The notes beneath the pieces were generated by a model, which was given only the letters and a program-made list of their open reading frames with translations, searched no databases and was not told the origin of the DNA. A stretch of DNA of 64,000 nucleotides from Corylus avellana. Its lineage: Eukaryota > Streptophyta > Magnoliopsida > Fagales > Betulaceae. Made by a program: the position numbers and the translations under genes. The DNA lies in assembly GCF_901000735.1 (NCBI RefSeq), contig NC_081546.1, positions 26,993,527 to 27,057,526 on the forward strand. The letters run 5' to 3'. Below are positions 10,287-21,899 of the stretch, piece after piece; position 1 is the first letter of the stretch; each line of letters begins with the position of its first letter.

Positions 10287-12875
10287 CTCATTTCTTTCTA
10301 GGACTTGACGAACATCTTCATGAAACCACAACCTACTACGGTTACCAGGTTATGTGGCTGATTCTTGTTGAACAATTTTTCTACCCATTTCTTGCAACAA
10401 GTCATGCATCTCCAATGACTTGTAAGGCTGGGTTGTATTGGGACAGTACTCATGATGATCAATATATATGAGACATTTATCCACAAGCACTTGTATACCA
10501 TTATCACCAAAGAAACCACGTGCGTCTAGTATTTTATTGACATGACATAATTCTTGTCCTTTGAAAAAACATGCAATGTAACAATCTGATCTCATATAGC
10601 GGAAAAAATGTAATTATCAATACAAAAAAAAATACTGATAAAATACTTTTCTTTATACAAAAATACCCAAAGCTATGTCGTACAAGGCATTTATACAAAT
10701 CTATTCGACAGTCTAAACTCTAGACAAAACTTAACCAACTTGGAATCTCTGTACATCTCAATATGAATCTTTAATCACAACTGCATAATTACCTTGATTT
10801 TCCATTCCTGCAAGCACTACAAAAAACTGTGAAGTAGTGAGTCAATTGATTTCCGACAATATAAATCATTGTTGAATCATATATAGCAAAATGCTAGACA
10901 AGTTATAAAACCACAAAAATCCGTATTATTGGATATCAATATCATACTCAGTAAGTAAGAATACTTACAGTGGATTACATGAATCGATCATCAAAGGTAA
11001 TTACTTGAAACCCGTTCTGCTGCAGTTGGTCCATACCCATAACAATCCCTTCACTGACTTTCTCTCTCTCTCTCTCGCCTAAACTCTCTTTCTTCCTCTT
11101 CAGCTCTCTGTCTTAAATTTCCCATCTCACTCTCGGTTTCTCTCCTCTCTTACTCACGTAAATTCTATGATGAAGCAATATGTTGAGCAGGAGAGATGAA
11201 TTAAATATACGAAATAAAGTAAGATGGAATGAAGAAAGAAGAAGAAAGGAAAGAAAAAGGTGGAGTAGGTGAGAGTTTGTCGGCAAGGAGAAAAGAAAGA
11301 AGAAAGAAAAAATATATATAATAAGAATAAAATAATATAAATAAGAAAGAAAGAGTGAGAGTTGTCGGGGGAGAAAAGGAGAAAAGAAAAAAATAATATA
11401 AAATAAGAATATAAAAAGGATTAAGAAAGAAGTTTAGGTGTGAACTCAAAGTTTAGGTTTGAATAAAAAAAGAATAAGAAAGAAAAAGTGGGAGCATTGT
11501 TCGGCAAGTGGGTTGGTGAAAATGAATAAAGAAAAAACAAGCATCAGTTAATAATTCAAAGTATGAGAATAAGTGGGTGTGGGGCTGCTGTGAAGAAAAA
11601 ATGGGGAAAAGTAGGCGTGAAAGTTAGGTTTCACTCCAATATATTAAAAACAGATCTAATAAAATATTAAATATTATTCTCACCTAATTTCCCTTAATAA
11701 TCTGAATCCCACAAATTCCTTACTCATAAAATCAATCACCAATTATTACAATCATACTCCAAATTATACCAATCAATCATCAATTATCATCTCTCTTAAA
11801 TCTCCCAATAAAATCATCATCATGATATAATAACCTCAAATCAATATTCATTCCAATGATATTCATAAGTTCTAATAAATTCCTCAAGAATAAATATTAT
11901 TACCTAATATCATCAATAAATATCTCAACCTCAAAGTAAATGCCATTACCTAATATGAATATTAATATAATCATAGCATCAATTTAATATCTCTAAACTA
12001 AGACTTTAAAAATCTGGGTTGCTACATGCAATGTCAAGAAAAATATTTTTTACGGTGTCCTCCAACCCGTCATAACTTATTTTAAGTATTTCTTGAATTG
12101 TTTTATTATGAATTCTTTTATACATAGCCAATGCACTTTCCCATTCATTCAAGCTTTTACCATATAGATATGAACCAAGCACTATTAAAGCCAGTGGAAG
12201 GCCCTTGGCATAACCTGTTACATGCCCTATGAGTTCCAAAAAATGGTAGTTAGGTATGTCACTTTTGAAGGCATTCCAGTGAAAGAGCTGATGAGCTTCA
12301 TAGCAATTCAATTTATTCACCTGATATGCTAAATCAACTCCATGTGCAGTAAGTAAATGTTTATCTCATGTTGTTATGATGATTTCACTCCCTAAGCCAA
12401 ACCTATCACCTTTTCCAACTATCTTTTCTAATTGGACTAACTAATCCACATCATCAAGAACTAGAAATATCCTTAAACTGCAAAGCCTCTGCTCTATTAA
12501 AGTAATTCCTTAATCAACATGGTCAACCATTAGACTTGAGTCTCTTAGGATCTTAGAAAGAAGTTTATTTTGCAAATTGATCAAACCGTCCATTTGGCTA
12601 GAAGTTTCTCTAATGTTTCCAAGAAAACAACTACCTTCAAATTGACAAGCAATCGAGTTGTAGATAGCTTTAGCAATAGTTGTCTTACCATTCCCACCCA
12701 TTCCAAAGATCCCTATTATGCACGTAATGTCCTTCTTGTCTATATCTATAAGTTACTTCACATCTTGTACACGAGATTCTATTCGAACTGGATATTGAGC
12801 AACTTTGAAGTATGTGTTGTTTACTAATATCAAATCCACCCATTTAAGATTTCGTGAATGAATTCAGGTTCATTC
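10287..12875 (-). pseudogene. TNL A exon 2: NB-ARC domain, split by a solo LTR
   Basis: Encodes EPEFIHEI, then (after a 1-nt deletion) VNNTYFKVAQYPVRIESRVQ, the P-loop GMGGNGKTT (usual Ile replaced by Asn), the RNBS-A region FLGNIRETS, kinase-2 LVLDDVD, GSEIIITT, GLPLALIVLGS, LKISYDGLEDTVKNIFLDIACFF and the MHD region LEMHDLLQEMGRKIV. In-frame stops follow VDHVD and LDDVD, occur inside TT*DKHLL and fall in SAT*PGN. The 1,450-bp solo LTR separates IFLDIA from CFFKGQE. The donor is at 10287. Confidence 0.88.
10577..12026 (-). mobile_element. Solo LTR in TNL A NB-ARC exon (about 1,450 bp, TSD TGCAA)
   Basis: On the minus strand it begins TGTAGCAACCCAGATTTTT and ends AGATCAGATTGTTACA, giving TGTA(G/A)CA inverted ends. 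It is flanked by 5-bp repeats tgcaa at 10572-10576 and 12027-12031. The TGTARCA start and the length fit a plant Ty3/gypsy LTR. The interior has a CT-rich tract (11060-11150), a purine-rich tract (11170-11510) and AT-rich flanks, with no coding domain. TNL B has the uninterrupted target (catgcaatgtcaag, near 22185). Copies of the LTR sequence elsewhere would confirm the family. Confidence 0.82.
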
Positions 12876-13092
12876 CTAATAATACAAAGAGATAACAAAA
12901 CATCAAATTAATGAGTTATTTTCATATTAAAAGAATAGGAATATTTAAAAGATTAATTATATATAGACATTTTCAAATGTAAAATAGTCCACATCCATGA
13001 AAACAGGTGTATAACAATGTACTATATATAATTAGAATAATAATTGAAAAAAGAACAATCTAGAAGGAAGGCTCAAGAGTGGTTAGAAATAC

Positions 13093-13428
13093 CTGTTTGC
13101 TAGATGCATTACTGACAAATTGGCCACGTCGCTTAGGGCTGTCTTTCGCCCATTCACCTTCATGTCGTCATCCTTGAACCTTTCTTCAAGTTTGGCAAAT
13201 GCTTCTCTAACACTTTCAATTTGGTTCCGTACTTGCTTCGGATCTACATCGTAAAACAACGGTAAAACTTGTTGCTTCCTTATTTCTCCACACTCGAGGA
13301 TCTTCATTAGCTCATCCAAGCACCAATGAGATGATGCATAGTTTTTAGAGAATACAATGATTGAAATCTTTGACTGCTCAATGGCTTTGAGAAGTTCTGG
13401 TGAAGTTTTTCTCCACTTCTAAGCTTAT
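13093..13428 (-). pseudogene. TNL A exon 1, 3' part (TIR, after the Copia insertion)
   Basis: Continues the TIR domain from the Copia border: SIIVFSKNYASSHWCLDEL (with the conserved catalytic-position Glu in WCLDEL), VLPLFYDVDPKQVRNQ, then LSDVANLSVMHLANR and the donor CAG/GTATTT at 13093. One nucleotide is missing in GGAGA(G)AAAAC near 13413 compared with the inverted TIR copy, so the frame is broken as well as interrupted. Confidence 0.85.
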
Positions 13429-13710
13429 TGTTAGAATATTGTGAATCCTCTCTTTGCTTGGTCCCTACTGTTGGCTTGGTTGCTAAGTTAATTTCCTTTT
13501 AGAGATTGGCTTAGTTGCTAAGTTAATTTCCTTATTATTGTAAATATGCTGATTTTATATTATTTTGTAATTATTGTATTTCCTTTTTTGAGGGCCTCAT
13601 TCAACTATAAATAGGTCATTCCATTGTACAATTCAAAACACATCAGAAATACAAATTTCTTTTCTACAATTATCTTTTTGTTGTCCTTTTCTACATGGTA
13701 TTAGAGCCAC

Positions 13711-13830
13711 ATTTTTTTTTTCTTTTTTTTTTTTTGACATGTCTGCATAAGATGGGGGAGGGTGATTCGAACTAGTAACCTCCACTTCATTAGGCGTGGT
13801 CCTAGCCGATTGAACTACCTCTTGGGGACC
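13711..13830 (-). mobile_element. tRNA-derived SINE nested in Copia 1
   Basis: On the minus strand it starts GGTCCCCAAGAGGTAGTTC, contains an A-box-like TAGTTCAATCGG and a B-box GTTCGAATC, and ends in a GACATGTC plus A-rich tail (the poly-T run at 13711-13735). Direct repeats agagccac flank it at 13703-13710 and 13831-13838. The same family is at 35563-35661 (plus strand) and at 23871-23988. Confidence 0.82.
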
Positions 13831-14360
13831 AGAGCCACCTTTTTGGTGCCTCTTTTAAGTGTCTCTTCCCCATCTGTACAATTTTCTTTTTCCGTTTGAG
13901 CGTTCTTTTTGGTGTTTCTATTTGTTTCAACAACAAACCAAACGCTTGTTGCGGTTGTTTTTGTACGTGACGGAAATTTTAGAGGTTGTATTGTGCAAAA
14001 TCGAAAAGTCTATGAAGAAACGAAGTCGTCACGCGCCTCCACCGCCCTACACGCACCGCCACGCACCGGATATTCTCTTTGCGCGTGAGATTCACGCGCC
14101 ACACACACCCACTCTCTCCACGCGCTGCACGCGCCAGATCCACTCTGCCCCAAAGTCCTGCGTCACACTCAATCCGTGCCCGCAAGTCTATAGTTGCTGC
14201 TGTGTACCGCGTCGCACTGGATTATTGCTCACGGGTGCACCATAGCTACTGTGCCCGCGCCATACCAGATCGCTCCCTGAGGTTGTACCTGCACCTTCGC
14301 CACACCGGATTACTGCCCTCAAGTTTATTTATTTAATATTTTCTATTTTCCAAAAAAAAA

Positions 14361-17300
14361 AATGTCTACCAATCTTGATAATATTGTCCGTCCCATTGAC
14401 AATATTTTAGATGGTTCCAATTATATGTTGTGGGCCCAAAATATGGAAGTTTTTTTTAGAGGGAGGAGATTATGACGTTATGTTTGTGGAGAAATTGTTG
14501 CACCCACACAAAAAGACGGTGAGTCAGTTGACAAATTTGCCAGTCAATTTGAAGATTGAGATAGTGCAAATTATAGAATTATTTCTTGGTTTATCAATAC
14601 TTCAGTTCCTTCCATCCACAGTTTGCTCCCCAAGCTTGGGAATGCAAAGGCTGCCTGAGAGTTTTTGGCAAAACGATACAATTGTACTTATAATGCCTCC
14701 CTAGAGTTTTAGATTGAAACTAAACTTTATCAGACACGTCAGGAGGCAGGTCAGTCTATTGCTGATTTTTATTCTCAAACTAATAGTCTTTGGGAGCAAT
14801 TATCCGCTACAGATCCTCAACTGAAGTATCGGGATCATTGAAAATTTATGCATTTCATGATGGCTCTTCGTGCGGATTTTGAACCCACTCGGGCTTCTCT
14901 CTTACACCGCAATCCTCTTCCCACATTGGAAGCTGCTGTAACAAAACTTAATTCTGAAGAGACTCGAAGGTCCACTATGCACTTTCAATCTCCAGATATG
15001 GTTGTTGCTGCTACACTTCTGAATGTTCCTAAATTTCCTCCTAGACAATCCACACCACAATTTTCCTCCATGAAGATAATTTGCAACTATTGCAAGCAGC
15101 CTGATCACTCTATTGCTAATTGTTACAAGCTCTAAAACAAACGCCAGTCACGAGCTCATTTCCAACAAACAGCCGTAGTTGTTTCATCTGGTTCCTCTGC
15201 ACCTGCATCTTACACTGAGAACCCATCTCAATCCTCTGCTCTCACTGCATCTGACGTTGAGGCATTAATTCATCAGGTTCTATCTCGTTCCTCTACTGGC
15301 TTGTCCGTCACATCAGGTAAAAATCATGGTTAATCGACTATGCTTGATATAATCATATGACCCCTGGCCCCACTTTATTTTCGCAAAAGTCTGCCCTTTC
15401 TCCCAATCCTGTCATTTATACTGCAGATGGTTCTAGGTTACCTGTTAGTCATAGTGGATCTATTTCTTCACCTAATTTGTCTATTGATAACACATATCTT
15501 GTTCCTCAATTGTCATTAAATCTTCTTTCAGTTGGCTAACTTTGTGAACTAGGTTTGGAGTTAACATTTTCTAACAGAGGTGTTGATGTGCAGGATCCAC
15601 AGACGGGTCAAGTAATTGGGACCGGCCGTAAGATTGGACGTCTTTTTGAGCTTTCATTCTTGCAAATTTCTACTCACTTAGCAGCTGCTGTCACAACACT
15701 CACTGCCTCTTCCAACTTATGGCTTGCACGTTTGAGTCATGCCTCTCTACCATGTGTTCAACTTCTTGCATCTCAAGGTCATATAGGATCTATAGATGCA
15801 AAATCTTTTGATTGTGTTTCTTATCATCTTGGAAAACAAATACATTTATCTTTTAATAAAAGTGAGTCTTCATCTTCTACACCATTTGATTTGGTTCATT
15901 CTGATATTTGGGGCCTTGCCCCTGTTCCCACTGAGGGGGGATCTCACTATTTTGTTATTTTTCTTGATGATTATTTTCGTTATACTTGGATATATTTATT
16001 ACAGCATCGCTCTGAAGTCACTCAAGTTTATCAAAATTTTCATCCAATGGTACAAACCCAATTTTCTCGTACCATTAAAATTTTTCGTTCAGATAATGCT
16101 ATAGAGTATAATGAGAAATCTTGTCAAAATTTTTTAAAACAAAATGGGACCCTCTCTCATCACTCTTGTCCTTACACTTCTCAGCAAAATGGGCATACAG
16201 AACGCAAACATCGTCACATTTTAGACACTATAAGAGCTCTTCTCATCTCTGCTTCACTTCCTGAACGCTTTTGGGGTGACTCTGCTCTCACTGCTATCTA
16301 CACGATTAATCGTGTGCCTTCCCTGACTATTCACAACCAAATTCCTTATGAGCGCTTGTATGGTAGCACACCTAACTATTCTTTGCTTCGCGTCTTTGGT
16401 TGTATAAGTTTTGTCATTCTTCCTCCACATGAGCGTACTAAACTTGAACCCCGCTCTCGCTTGTGTTGCTTCCTTGGTTATGGCATTACTCAAAAAGGTT
16501 ATCGCTTCTATGACCCCATTGCCCGACAACTTAGGATCTCTCGCCATGTGGAGTTCTGGGAACATAAAATGTTCACTAGTCAAATGCCTTTACCGCATTC
16601 CTCCTCCGCATATTCTCCTGTCTTCATTGACCCCTCTAGTGTCTTATTTCCTGGATCATCTGTAGATAACTCAAGCTCATTGGACGAACCTTTTACGACT
16701 GCTTTTAATTTGCCTGATTCGACTACGGATCCTCCTGCTGCATCACACACTCCTAAGCCTTCTCATGAACTTCGTCGCTCCGATAGGGTAAGAGCACCAC
16801 CTGCTCATCTCCATGATTATCATTGTTTTTCAGTTCTTGCTACTCTTCATGAACCTTACTCTTATCGTGAGGCTAGTGTTGACCCTTTTTGGCAGAAAGC
16901 TATGTCTGATGAACTAGATGCCTTTTCTAAAACTCATACATGGGACTTAGTGGATTTGCCTCCTAGGAAGTTTGCAATGGGATGTAAGTGGGTTTATAAA
17001 ATTAAAATTCGTGCAGATGGATCTGTAAAATGCTATAAGGCTCGTCTTGTTGCAAAAGGATTTGCTCAGGAGTATGGTATTGACTATGAGGAGACTTTTG
17101 CTCCTGTTGCTAGACTGACCTCTATTAGATCCTTACTTGCAGTTGCTGCTGTTCGTCATTGGCAGTTATTTCAGATGGATGTTAAAAATGCATTCCTCAA
17201 TGGTGATTTTACAGAAGAAGTCTATATACACCCTCCACCTGGCTATCACCATCCGCCACACAAAGTTTGTAGACTCTGTCGGGCACTTTATGGTCTCAAG

Positions 17301-18380
17301 CGGGCTCTTCGTGCTTGCTTTGCCAAGTTCAGTTCCGTGGTTGCTCAACAAGGCTTTGTTTTTAGTTCTTATGACTCAGCTCTCTTTCTTCGGACTACTG
17401 ATAATGGTACTATCCTTATCCTTCTTTATGTAGATGATATGATTATTACTGATGATGACATTTCAGGCATCAGTGCTCTTCAATCCTTCCTTAGCCAAAA
17501 TTTTGAAATAAAGGACTTGGAGACACTCAACTACTTCCTTGGTCTTGAGGTTACCTCGAATAATGATGGTTATTATCTCTCTCAAGCCAAATATGCTTCT
17601 GATCTACTTTCCCGAGCAGGTCTGACAGATAGTAAAATAGCGAGCATCCCCCTTGAGACCAATGTCAAACTTCTAACCACAGATGGTGAGCCTTTATCAG
17701 ATGCTACTCTCTACAGACAACTAGTAGGTAGTCTCATTTATCTTACTGTTGCACGGCCTGATATTGCCTATGCTGTTCATTTGGTGAGTCAATTTATAAG
17801 TGTACCTCGATCTACTCATTATGCTGTTATTCTTCGCATTTTGCGCTATGTCAAGGGCACTATGTTTCATGGTATTCATTTCTCTTCTCATTCATCTCTT
17901 GAGCTCCGAGCCTACTCTGATGCTGATTGGGCTGGTGATCCTACTGATCGTCGCTCTACCACTGGATATTGTTTCCTACTTGGAACTTCTCTAATTTAAT
18001 GGTGCAGTAAGAAACAATATGTTGTTGCTCGATTTAGTACTGAAGCTGAGTATCGTGCTCTTGCTGACACTACATCTGAACTTCTCTGGTTACGATGACT
18101 TTTGTCCGACATGGGTGTTTCTCAGTCCACTAGTTCTCCTATTTATTGTGACAATCGGAGTGCCATATATATTGCTGATAATGATGCTTTCCATGAGCGC
18201 ATAAAACATATCGAGATTGATTGTCATTTCATCCCCCATCATCTTCAGCAAGGTATTTTACATCTTCATTCCGTCACCTCAGCAGATCAATTGGCTGACA
18301 TCTTTACCAAATCTCATCCACCAGGACGACTCATTGATCTTATCTTCAAACTCAAGTTGGCTTCGCCCCCTAAAGTTTGA
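14361..18380 (+). pseudogene. Copia 1 gag-pol, defective
   Basis: gag begins at the ATG at 14362 (MSTNLDN) and shows ILDGSNY. The UBN2-like part follows (SIADFYSQTNSLWEQL, RASLLHRNPLPTLEAA), then the zinc knuckle CNYCKQPDHSIANC near 15090. Protease traces include WLIDYA and CNHMT-like residues. The long ORF 15555-17999 covers integrase (DLVHSDIWG, YFVIFLDDYFRYTW, FRSDNA, QQNGHTERKHRHILDT), RT (GCKWVYKIK, YKARLVAKGFAQEYGIDYEETFAPVARL, MDVKNAFLNGD, LLYVDDMIIT) and the start of RNase H (YSDADWAG). Stops in gag (e.g. 15133), at 15537, at 17998 and at 18098 break it. Most are shared with the TNL B copy, so the element was already defective before duplication. Confidence 0.9.
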
Positions 18381-18695
18381 GGGGGGATGTTAGAATATTG
18401 TGAATCCTCTCTTTGCTTGGTCCCTACTCTTGGCTTGGTTGCTAAGTTTGCTTGGTCCTTGCTCTTGGCTTGGTTGCTAAGTTAATTTCCTTCTAGAGAT
18501 TGGCTTGGTTGCTAAGTTAATTTCCTTATTATTGTAAATATGCTGATTTTATATTATTTTGTAATTATTGTATTTTCTTTCTTTTAGGGCCTCATTTAAC
18601 TATAAATATGTCATTTCATTGTACAATTCAAAACACATCAGAAATATAAATTTCTTTTCAACAATTATCTTTCTGTTGTCCTTTTCTACACTTAT

Positions 18696-18852
18696 CATCC
18701 ATGAAGGTGTTAATTCCGTTTCGACGCAAAGCTGCGCATAAATGGGCAGTAAAATTGTTTCGAGTATCTTCACCTCTAAAACTCAAGAATACATCGAAAG
18801 TTGATGGATGGGTGAAAGAAGAAGAAAAAGAATGGGCTTCTTGGAAGGCCAT
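18696..18852 (-). pseudogene. TNL A exon 1, 5' part (TIR start)
   Basis: The start Met at 18852 is followed by AFQEAHSFSSSFTHPSTFDV, FLSFRGEDTRNNFTAHLCAA and INTFMDDK, then the Copia border. The DVFLSFRGEDTR motif is the first TIR strand. Codon 1 lies about 75 nt downstream of a TATA-like box on the minus strand. In frame it would run into Copia LTR sequence. Confidence 0.88.
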
Positions 18853-19000
18853 GGAATAAGTCCTCTTCTGTGTGTATGATTACTGCTTACGAGAGAAGTG
18901 ATAATGCAGCATTCGGAAACGACCCTATTTAAAGTCAAATAGAGAAGTCTATTGTCCCATTGCATCATAATTAAATGAGGTTTGATAAAGACACAACACA
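18853..19000 (-). promoter_or_regulatory. TNL A promoter region
   Basis: On the minus strand, TTTAAATAGGGTCG (TATA-like, complement of 18926-18933) lies about 75 nt before the start codon. The same arrangement occurs before TNL B (near 28897) and before the inverted TIR gene (37272-37280), so it is a conserved core promoter of this subfamily. Confidence 0.6.
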
Positions 19001-19216
19001 AACCCAACTCAAAACCAACTTCTCTCCTACGTGGCATTTATTTATTTTTTATTATATATTTTTTTAAAACCAAATCAAAGGTCTGTAAAAATCAAATTTT
19101 CAGAAATCTAAAAGTCCTCTCTCAGTCCCTCACTCTCCCTCCCGCGCTCACCCTCTCTCCTCCGGCAAGTTCATCGGCCACCGGAAATCCCCTCTCAGTC
19201 CCTCGCTCTCCCTCCC
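19001..19216. repeat. TC-rich minisatellite start, cut by gap
   Basis: The sequence becomes a pyrimidine-rich array with a roughly 74-bp unit (TCCCTCGCTCTCCCTCCC...TCCGGCAAGTTC). It ends at the N gap. The equivalent array is complete at 29086-29300. Confidence 0.7.
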
Positions 19217-19316
19217 NNNNNNNNNNNNNNNNNNNNNNNNNNNNNNNNNNNNNNNNNNNNNNNNNNNNNNNNNNNNNNNNNNNNNNNNNNNNNNNNNNNN
19301 NNNNNNNNNNNNNNNN
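19217..19316. other. Assembly gap (100 N)
   Basis: Exactly 100 N, a conventional placeholder for unknown length. It falls in a TC-rich tandem repeat and between the two nearly identical TNL copies. Confidence 0.99.
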
Positions 19317-19562
19317 GAAACACGGTTCCAACTCCCACAGGCTCTTGTGTGTCCCATGTATTAAACAATTGAGATCTTCTAGTTTCTTCTAAAAGTATTG
19401 CCAATGACACGCAACCCCAAGCATCCACTTTGATTACATTTGGTGGAAGTCCTAGGATTTCTCGAAGTTGCTCGCACTTTCTCAAATTAAGGGTCTCCAA
19501 CCCAACAAATCTTCTAATGTGTAGAGGAATGGTAACAATATCACTCCTTGACAGATCTAAAC

Positions 19563-19930
19563 TGAAAGAATTGTATTTTCGATGAAGTATTTCTGCAATA
19601 TACATGGCTATATATACACATCGTGTGTGTGACTTTACAAGGGAATGGCAATGAATGATAAATTTCCTTATATAACTGATTGACTATTTTCCTTCAACAA
19701 CCAAATTGTCTTTACTGTTTGATTATCCTTTCCTTGTATAGTTGTCTTCCAGTATGGTAGGAGTATGGTAGGAATTGATATTTGTGGATCCTTCCTTATT
19801 GTAGCTTGATGTCACTGCAGTCATGGGATGATATCCATGATCTTCGGCAGACTTAGTGTTGTCTTGTTCTGGATGAAAAGTTGCATCTTGATGAGGTGTA
19901 ATCTTGTCGACAGGTGGAGATGGGTTAACA
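19563..19930 (-). mobile_element. Solo LTR in TNL B LRR exon (368 bp)
   Basis: Same insertion as 7952-8319, with TSD taaac at 19558-19562 and 19931-19935. It differs by only a few substitutions. Its presence in both copies dates it before the duplication. Confidence 0.85.
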
Positions 19931-21899
19931 TAAACAATTCAACGTGGATCCACAATCAAATGTCCTGAAGAAATTTGATTATGATAGGGCACAATTATCA
20001 AGAAACAACATTTGAAGTTTCGGAAATAATATTGATGAACAACCATCACTAGAGTCTCTTGTTTTCGTCGAAGGTGACAATTGGAATAATTTTGACCCTG
20101 ATGAAGTTTCAGATTCATCTGTGGATACAATAATGGGCATGGATTGTCTGTTATCCTCCACCTTGTTTAGAAACTAAATAACTTTTGAACAACACATGAG
20201 AAAAAGAATCTCCAAATGTTGCAACCGATGAATGTTGTATACTTGTATGGAAGATTCATAAGGTTTTTGCAACCAGATAGATATAATTTTTTAATCCTAA
20301 TGAGGTACCCAATGGACGAAGGCAAATCTTCAATACCACTATGCGAACATTCCAAAAACTCTAAACATTCCATTTGACACTTAATTTCAGGAAAGTTCTT
20401 AAGCCTTGAGCAACATAAAAAGGAAAGAGATTTGAGAGATCTCAACTTGAGGCTTCTTGGAAATATTCTAAGGTTAGAGCAGAATGCAACACTCAAATGA
20501 ACAAGCTTCTCAAGGGACCCAACAGAACTATGAACTTCAACTAAACCTTCACGATGCTCAAGATTTAATTTTTCTAAATTTGGGATTCTTGAAACATCAT
20601 AAATTTTCTCTAGGAACTCACAATTAGAAAAATCCAGGGTTGTCATGTTTTCAAAATTCCACAATAAAAAGAAGAAATATATTAGTTCAAAAGAAGTTTA
20701 CAATAGAACTTAAAGGAATAAATATTAAAAATAATTGTTCTACCTGGACTCCTGTCAATGTCTTGAGGTGACTATAAGGCATTCTTAAAACAATAAAGTT
20801 ATTTCCATGAAAATTGGATGGCAAAGATTCTCTAGGATATTCAGACCAATCAAGTAATCTTAAAGTATTAGACAGAAAATTAGGCTCTTTAGAAAAATAT
20901 ACATTACGACTTATAAGCACTCTGAACCTATTCATCTTTTTGAATGCTTTGGAACTCAAGTGTATCAAGTCTTGTTTAGGCAAATCTATTAATATGCCCT
21001 CAACTTTATTTGTTCCCTAGCAAGAAAATGTATAGTTAAGTGTATTGGAAAAAAAGTAACATAAAGTTCTCCATATTTAAACAATTACGAGAACTATAAT
21101 TTTTGTCTTGCCACAATATATTTATTGTCTTCGTAGATCGATTCTTCTCTCTTTAGATTTTCAAAATGAGTAATTTATTTTTATTATTGGAATGTCCTAT
21201 AGTGACCGATCATCACATTTTCAAAATTAATTTATCTTTTTATATATATATTTACATATTACCCTTACTTGTTCTTAAAAGAAAAAGGCAAGATACTCAT
21301 AAAAACTGTGCACATCTTTGAAATAATAAAAGTAATTACCAATGATGATTTTATTTACTCTTCTTAATTAAAATCATTCTATTTATTCAGCTCTTTCGTA
21401 ATATTATTGTCAAATTTTTTATTAGTTGTTGTAAAATGAATAAGAAATTATTGAGAGTAACTACCCTTTTGGTGAAATTTTGAGAAGTGTTTGGGGTTTT
21501 AAATGAGTTTTAAAAAATGAAAAAAAAAATTGGTTTAATAAAATGGTTCAAAAACGACTTAAACAAAATTTTTATTATGTAAAAAGAGGTTGTGATAAAT
21601 TAACTATCCTGTTATTTGAAAACCATTTTACGAATGGTTTAACGAAAAACAAGCAATTAATTAAACAGTCATACTCTATTGTAATTATGGTATAATTTAA
21701 ATTTGGTTTTGAAATTAAATTCACTCTACTCATTCAATTCTTTTATGTGGCATTTATGTATCCACGTACATATATTTTCATGCAACTTTTCACGCTTTTT
21801 TTATACAAAAAAATTAAAGTCAATATTTTCCTAGTAGCTTAACTCATGAAAAAAGAAAACAAATCTAAAATTATAATGGATTTTTAACATAAGTCTTAC

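Larger units (their letters stand above)
13429..18690 (+). mobile_element. Ty1/copia retrotransposon 1 (in TNL A TIR exon)
   Basis: Complete LTR element of 5,262 bp. 5' LTR 13429-13695 (267 bp) and 3' LTR 18388-18690 (303 bp) both start TGTTAGAATATT and end TTCTACA. The target duplication cttat is at 13424-13428 and 18691-18695. The primer site TGGTATTAGAGCC (13696) matches the initiator-Met tRNA type, and the polypurine tract GAGGGGGGA lies at 18379-18387. A SINE sits directly after the primer site. Internal order is gag, protease, integrase, RT, RNase H, i.e. copia. The LTR length difference comes from a tandem GCTTGGTTGCTAAG-type unit in the 3' LTR. The same insertion is in TNL B, so it predates that duplication. 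Confidence 0.95.
7069..18852 (-). pseudogene. TNL pseudogene A (TIR-NBS-LRR resistance-gene homologue)
   Basis: TNLs are intracellular immune receptors: LRRs sense effectors, the NB-ARC switches nucleotide state and the TIR is an NADase-type signalling domain. Exons on the minus strand are E1 TIR (18852-18696 plus 13423-13093), E2 NB-ARC (12875-10287), E3 (9405-9133), E4 LRR (about 9053-7360) and E5 post-LRR C-JID (7311-7069). The start is the MAFQEAHS Met at 18852, shared with B and with the inverted TIR at 37353. It is broken by a Copia element in E1, solo LTRs in E2 and E4, a 1-nt deletion in the TIR, stops in NB-ARC (after VDHVD, in LDDVD*LV, in TT*DKHLL, in SAT*PGN) and frameshifts in E4. 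The AG acceptor before E4 also seems lost. Non-functional as a full receptor. Confidence 0.92.
7706..19216. repeat. Segmental tandem duplication, copy A (about 11.5 kb)
   Basis: This stretch matches 19317-29186 base for base apart from scattered substitutions and indels. The length difference (11,511 versus 9,870) is explained by the 1,450-bp solo LTR and its TSD, a 192-bp deletion and a 35-bp LTR difference in the copia, less small insertions. The true left limit is hidden by the gap. Confidence 0.92.

Noticed and set aside
10810..10845. CACTACAAAAAACTG...AGTAGTG inside the solo LTR as a CACTA terminus
   Set aside because: No matching second terminus, no subterminal array and no TSD; probably chance.
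11201..11449. Phe/Ser-rich minus-strand ORF
   Set aside because: It comes from the purine-rich tract of the solo LTR; no domain.
10570..12033. Mutator-type DNA transposon with 9-bp TSD catgcaatg
   Set aside because: The same bases parse as a 5-bp TSD tgcaa plus TG...CA ends. The TGTARCA termini and length fit a solo LTR better, though a Mutator origin is not fully excluded.
16254..16583. Minus-strand ORF inside Copia 1 (and its equivalents in Copia 2 and 3)
   Set aside because: Antisense shadow of the integrase/RT coding region.
19122..19605. ORFs spanning the N run
   Set aside because: They are translations across unknown sequence and have no evidential value.
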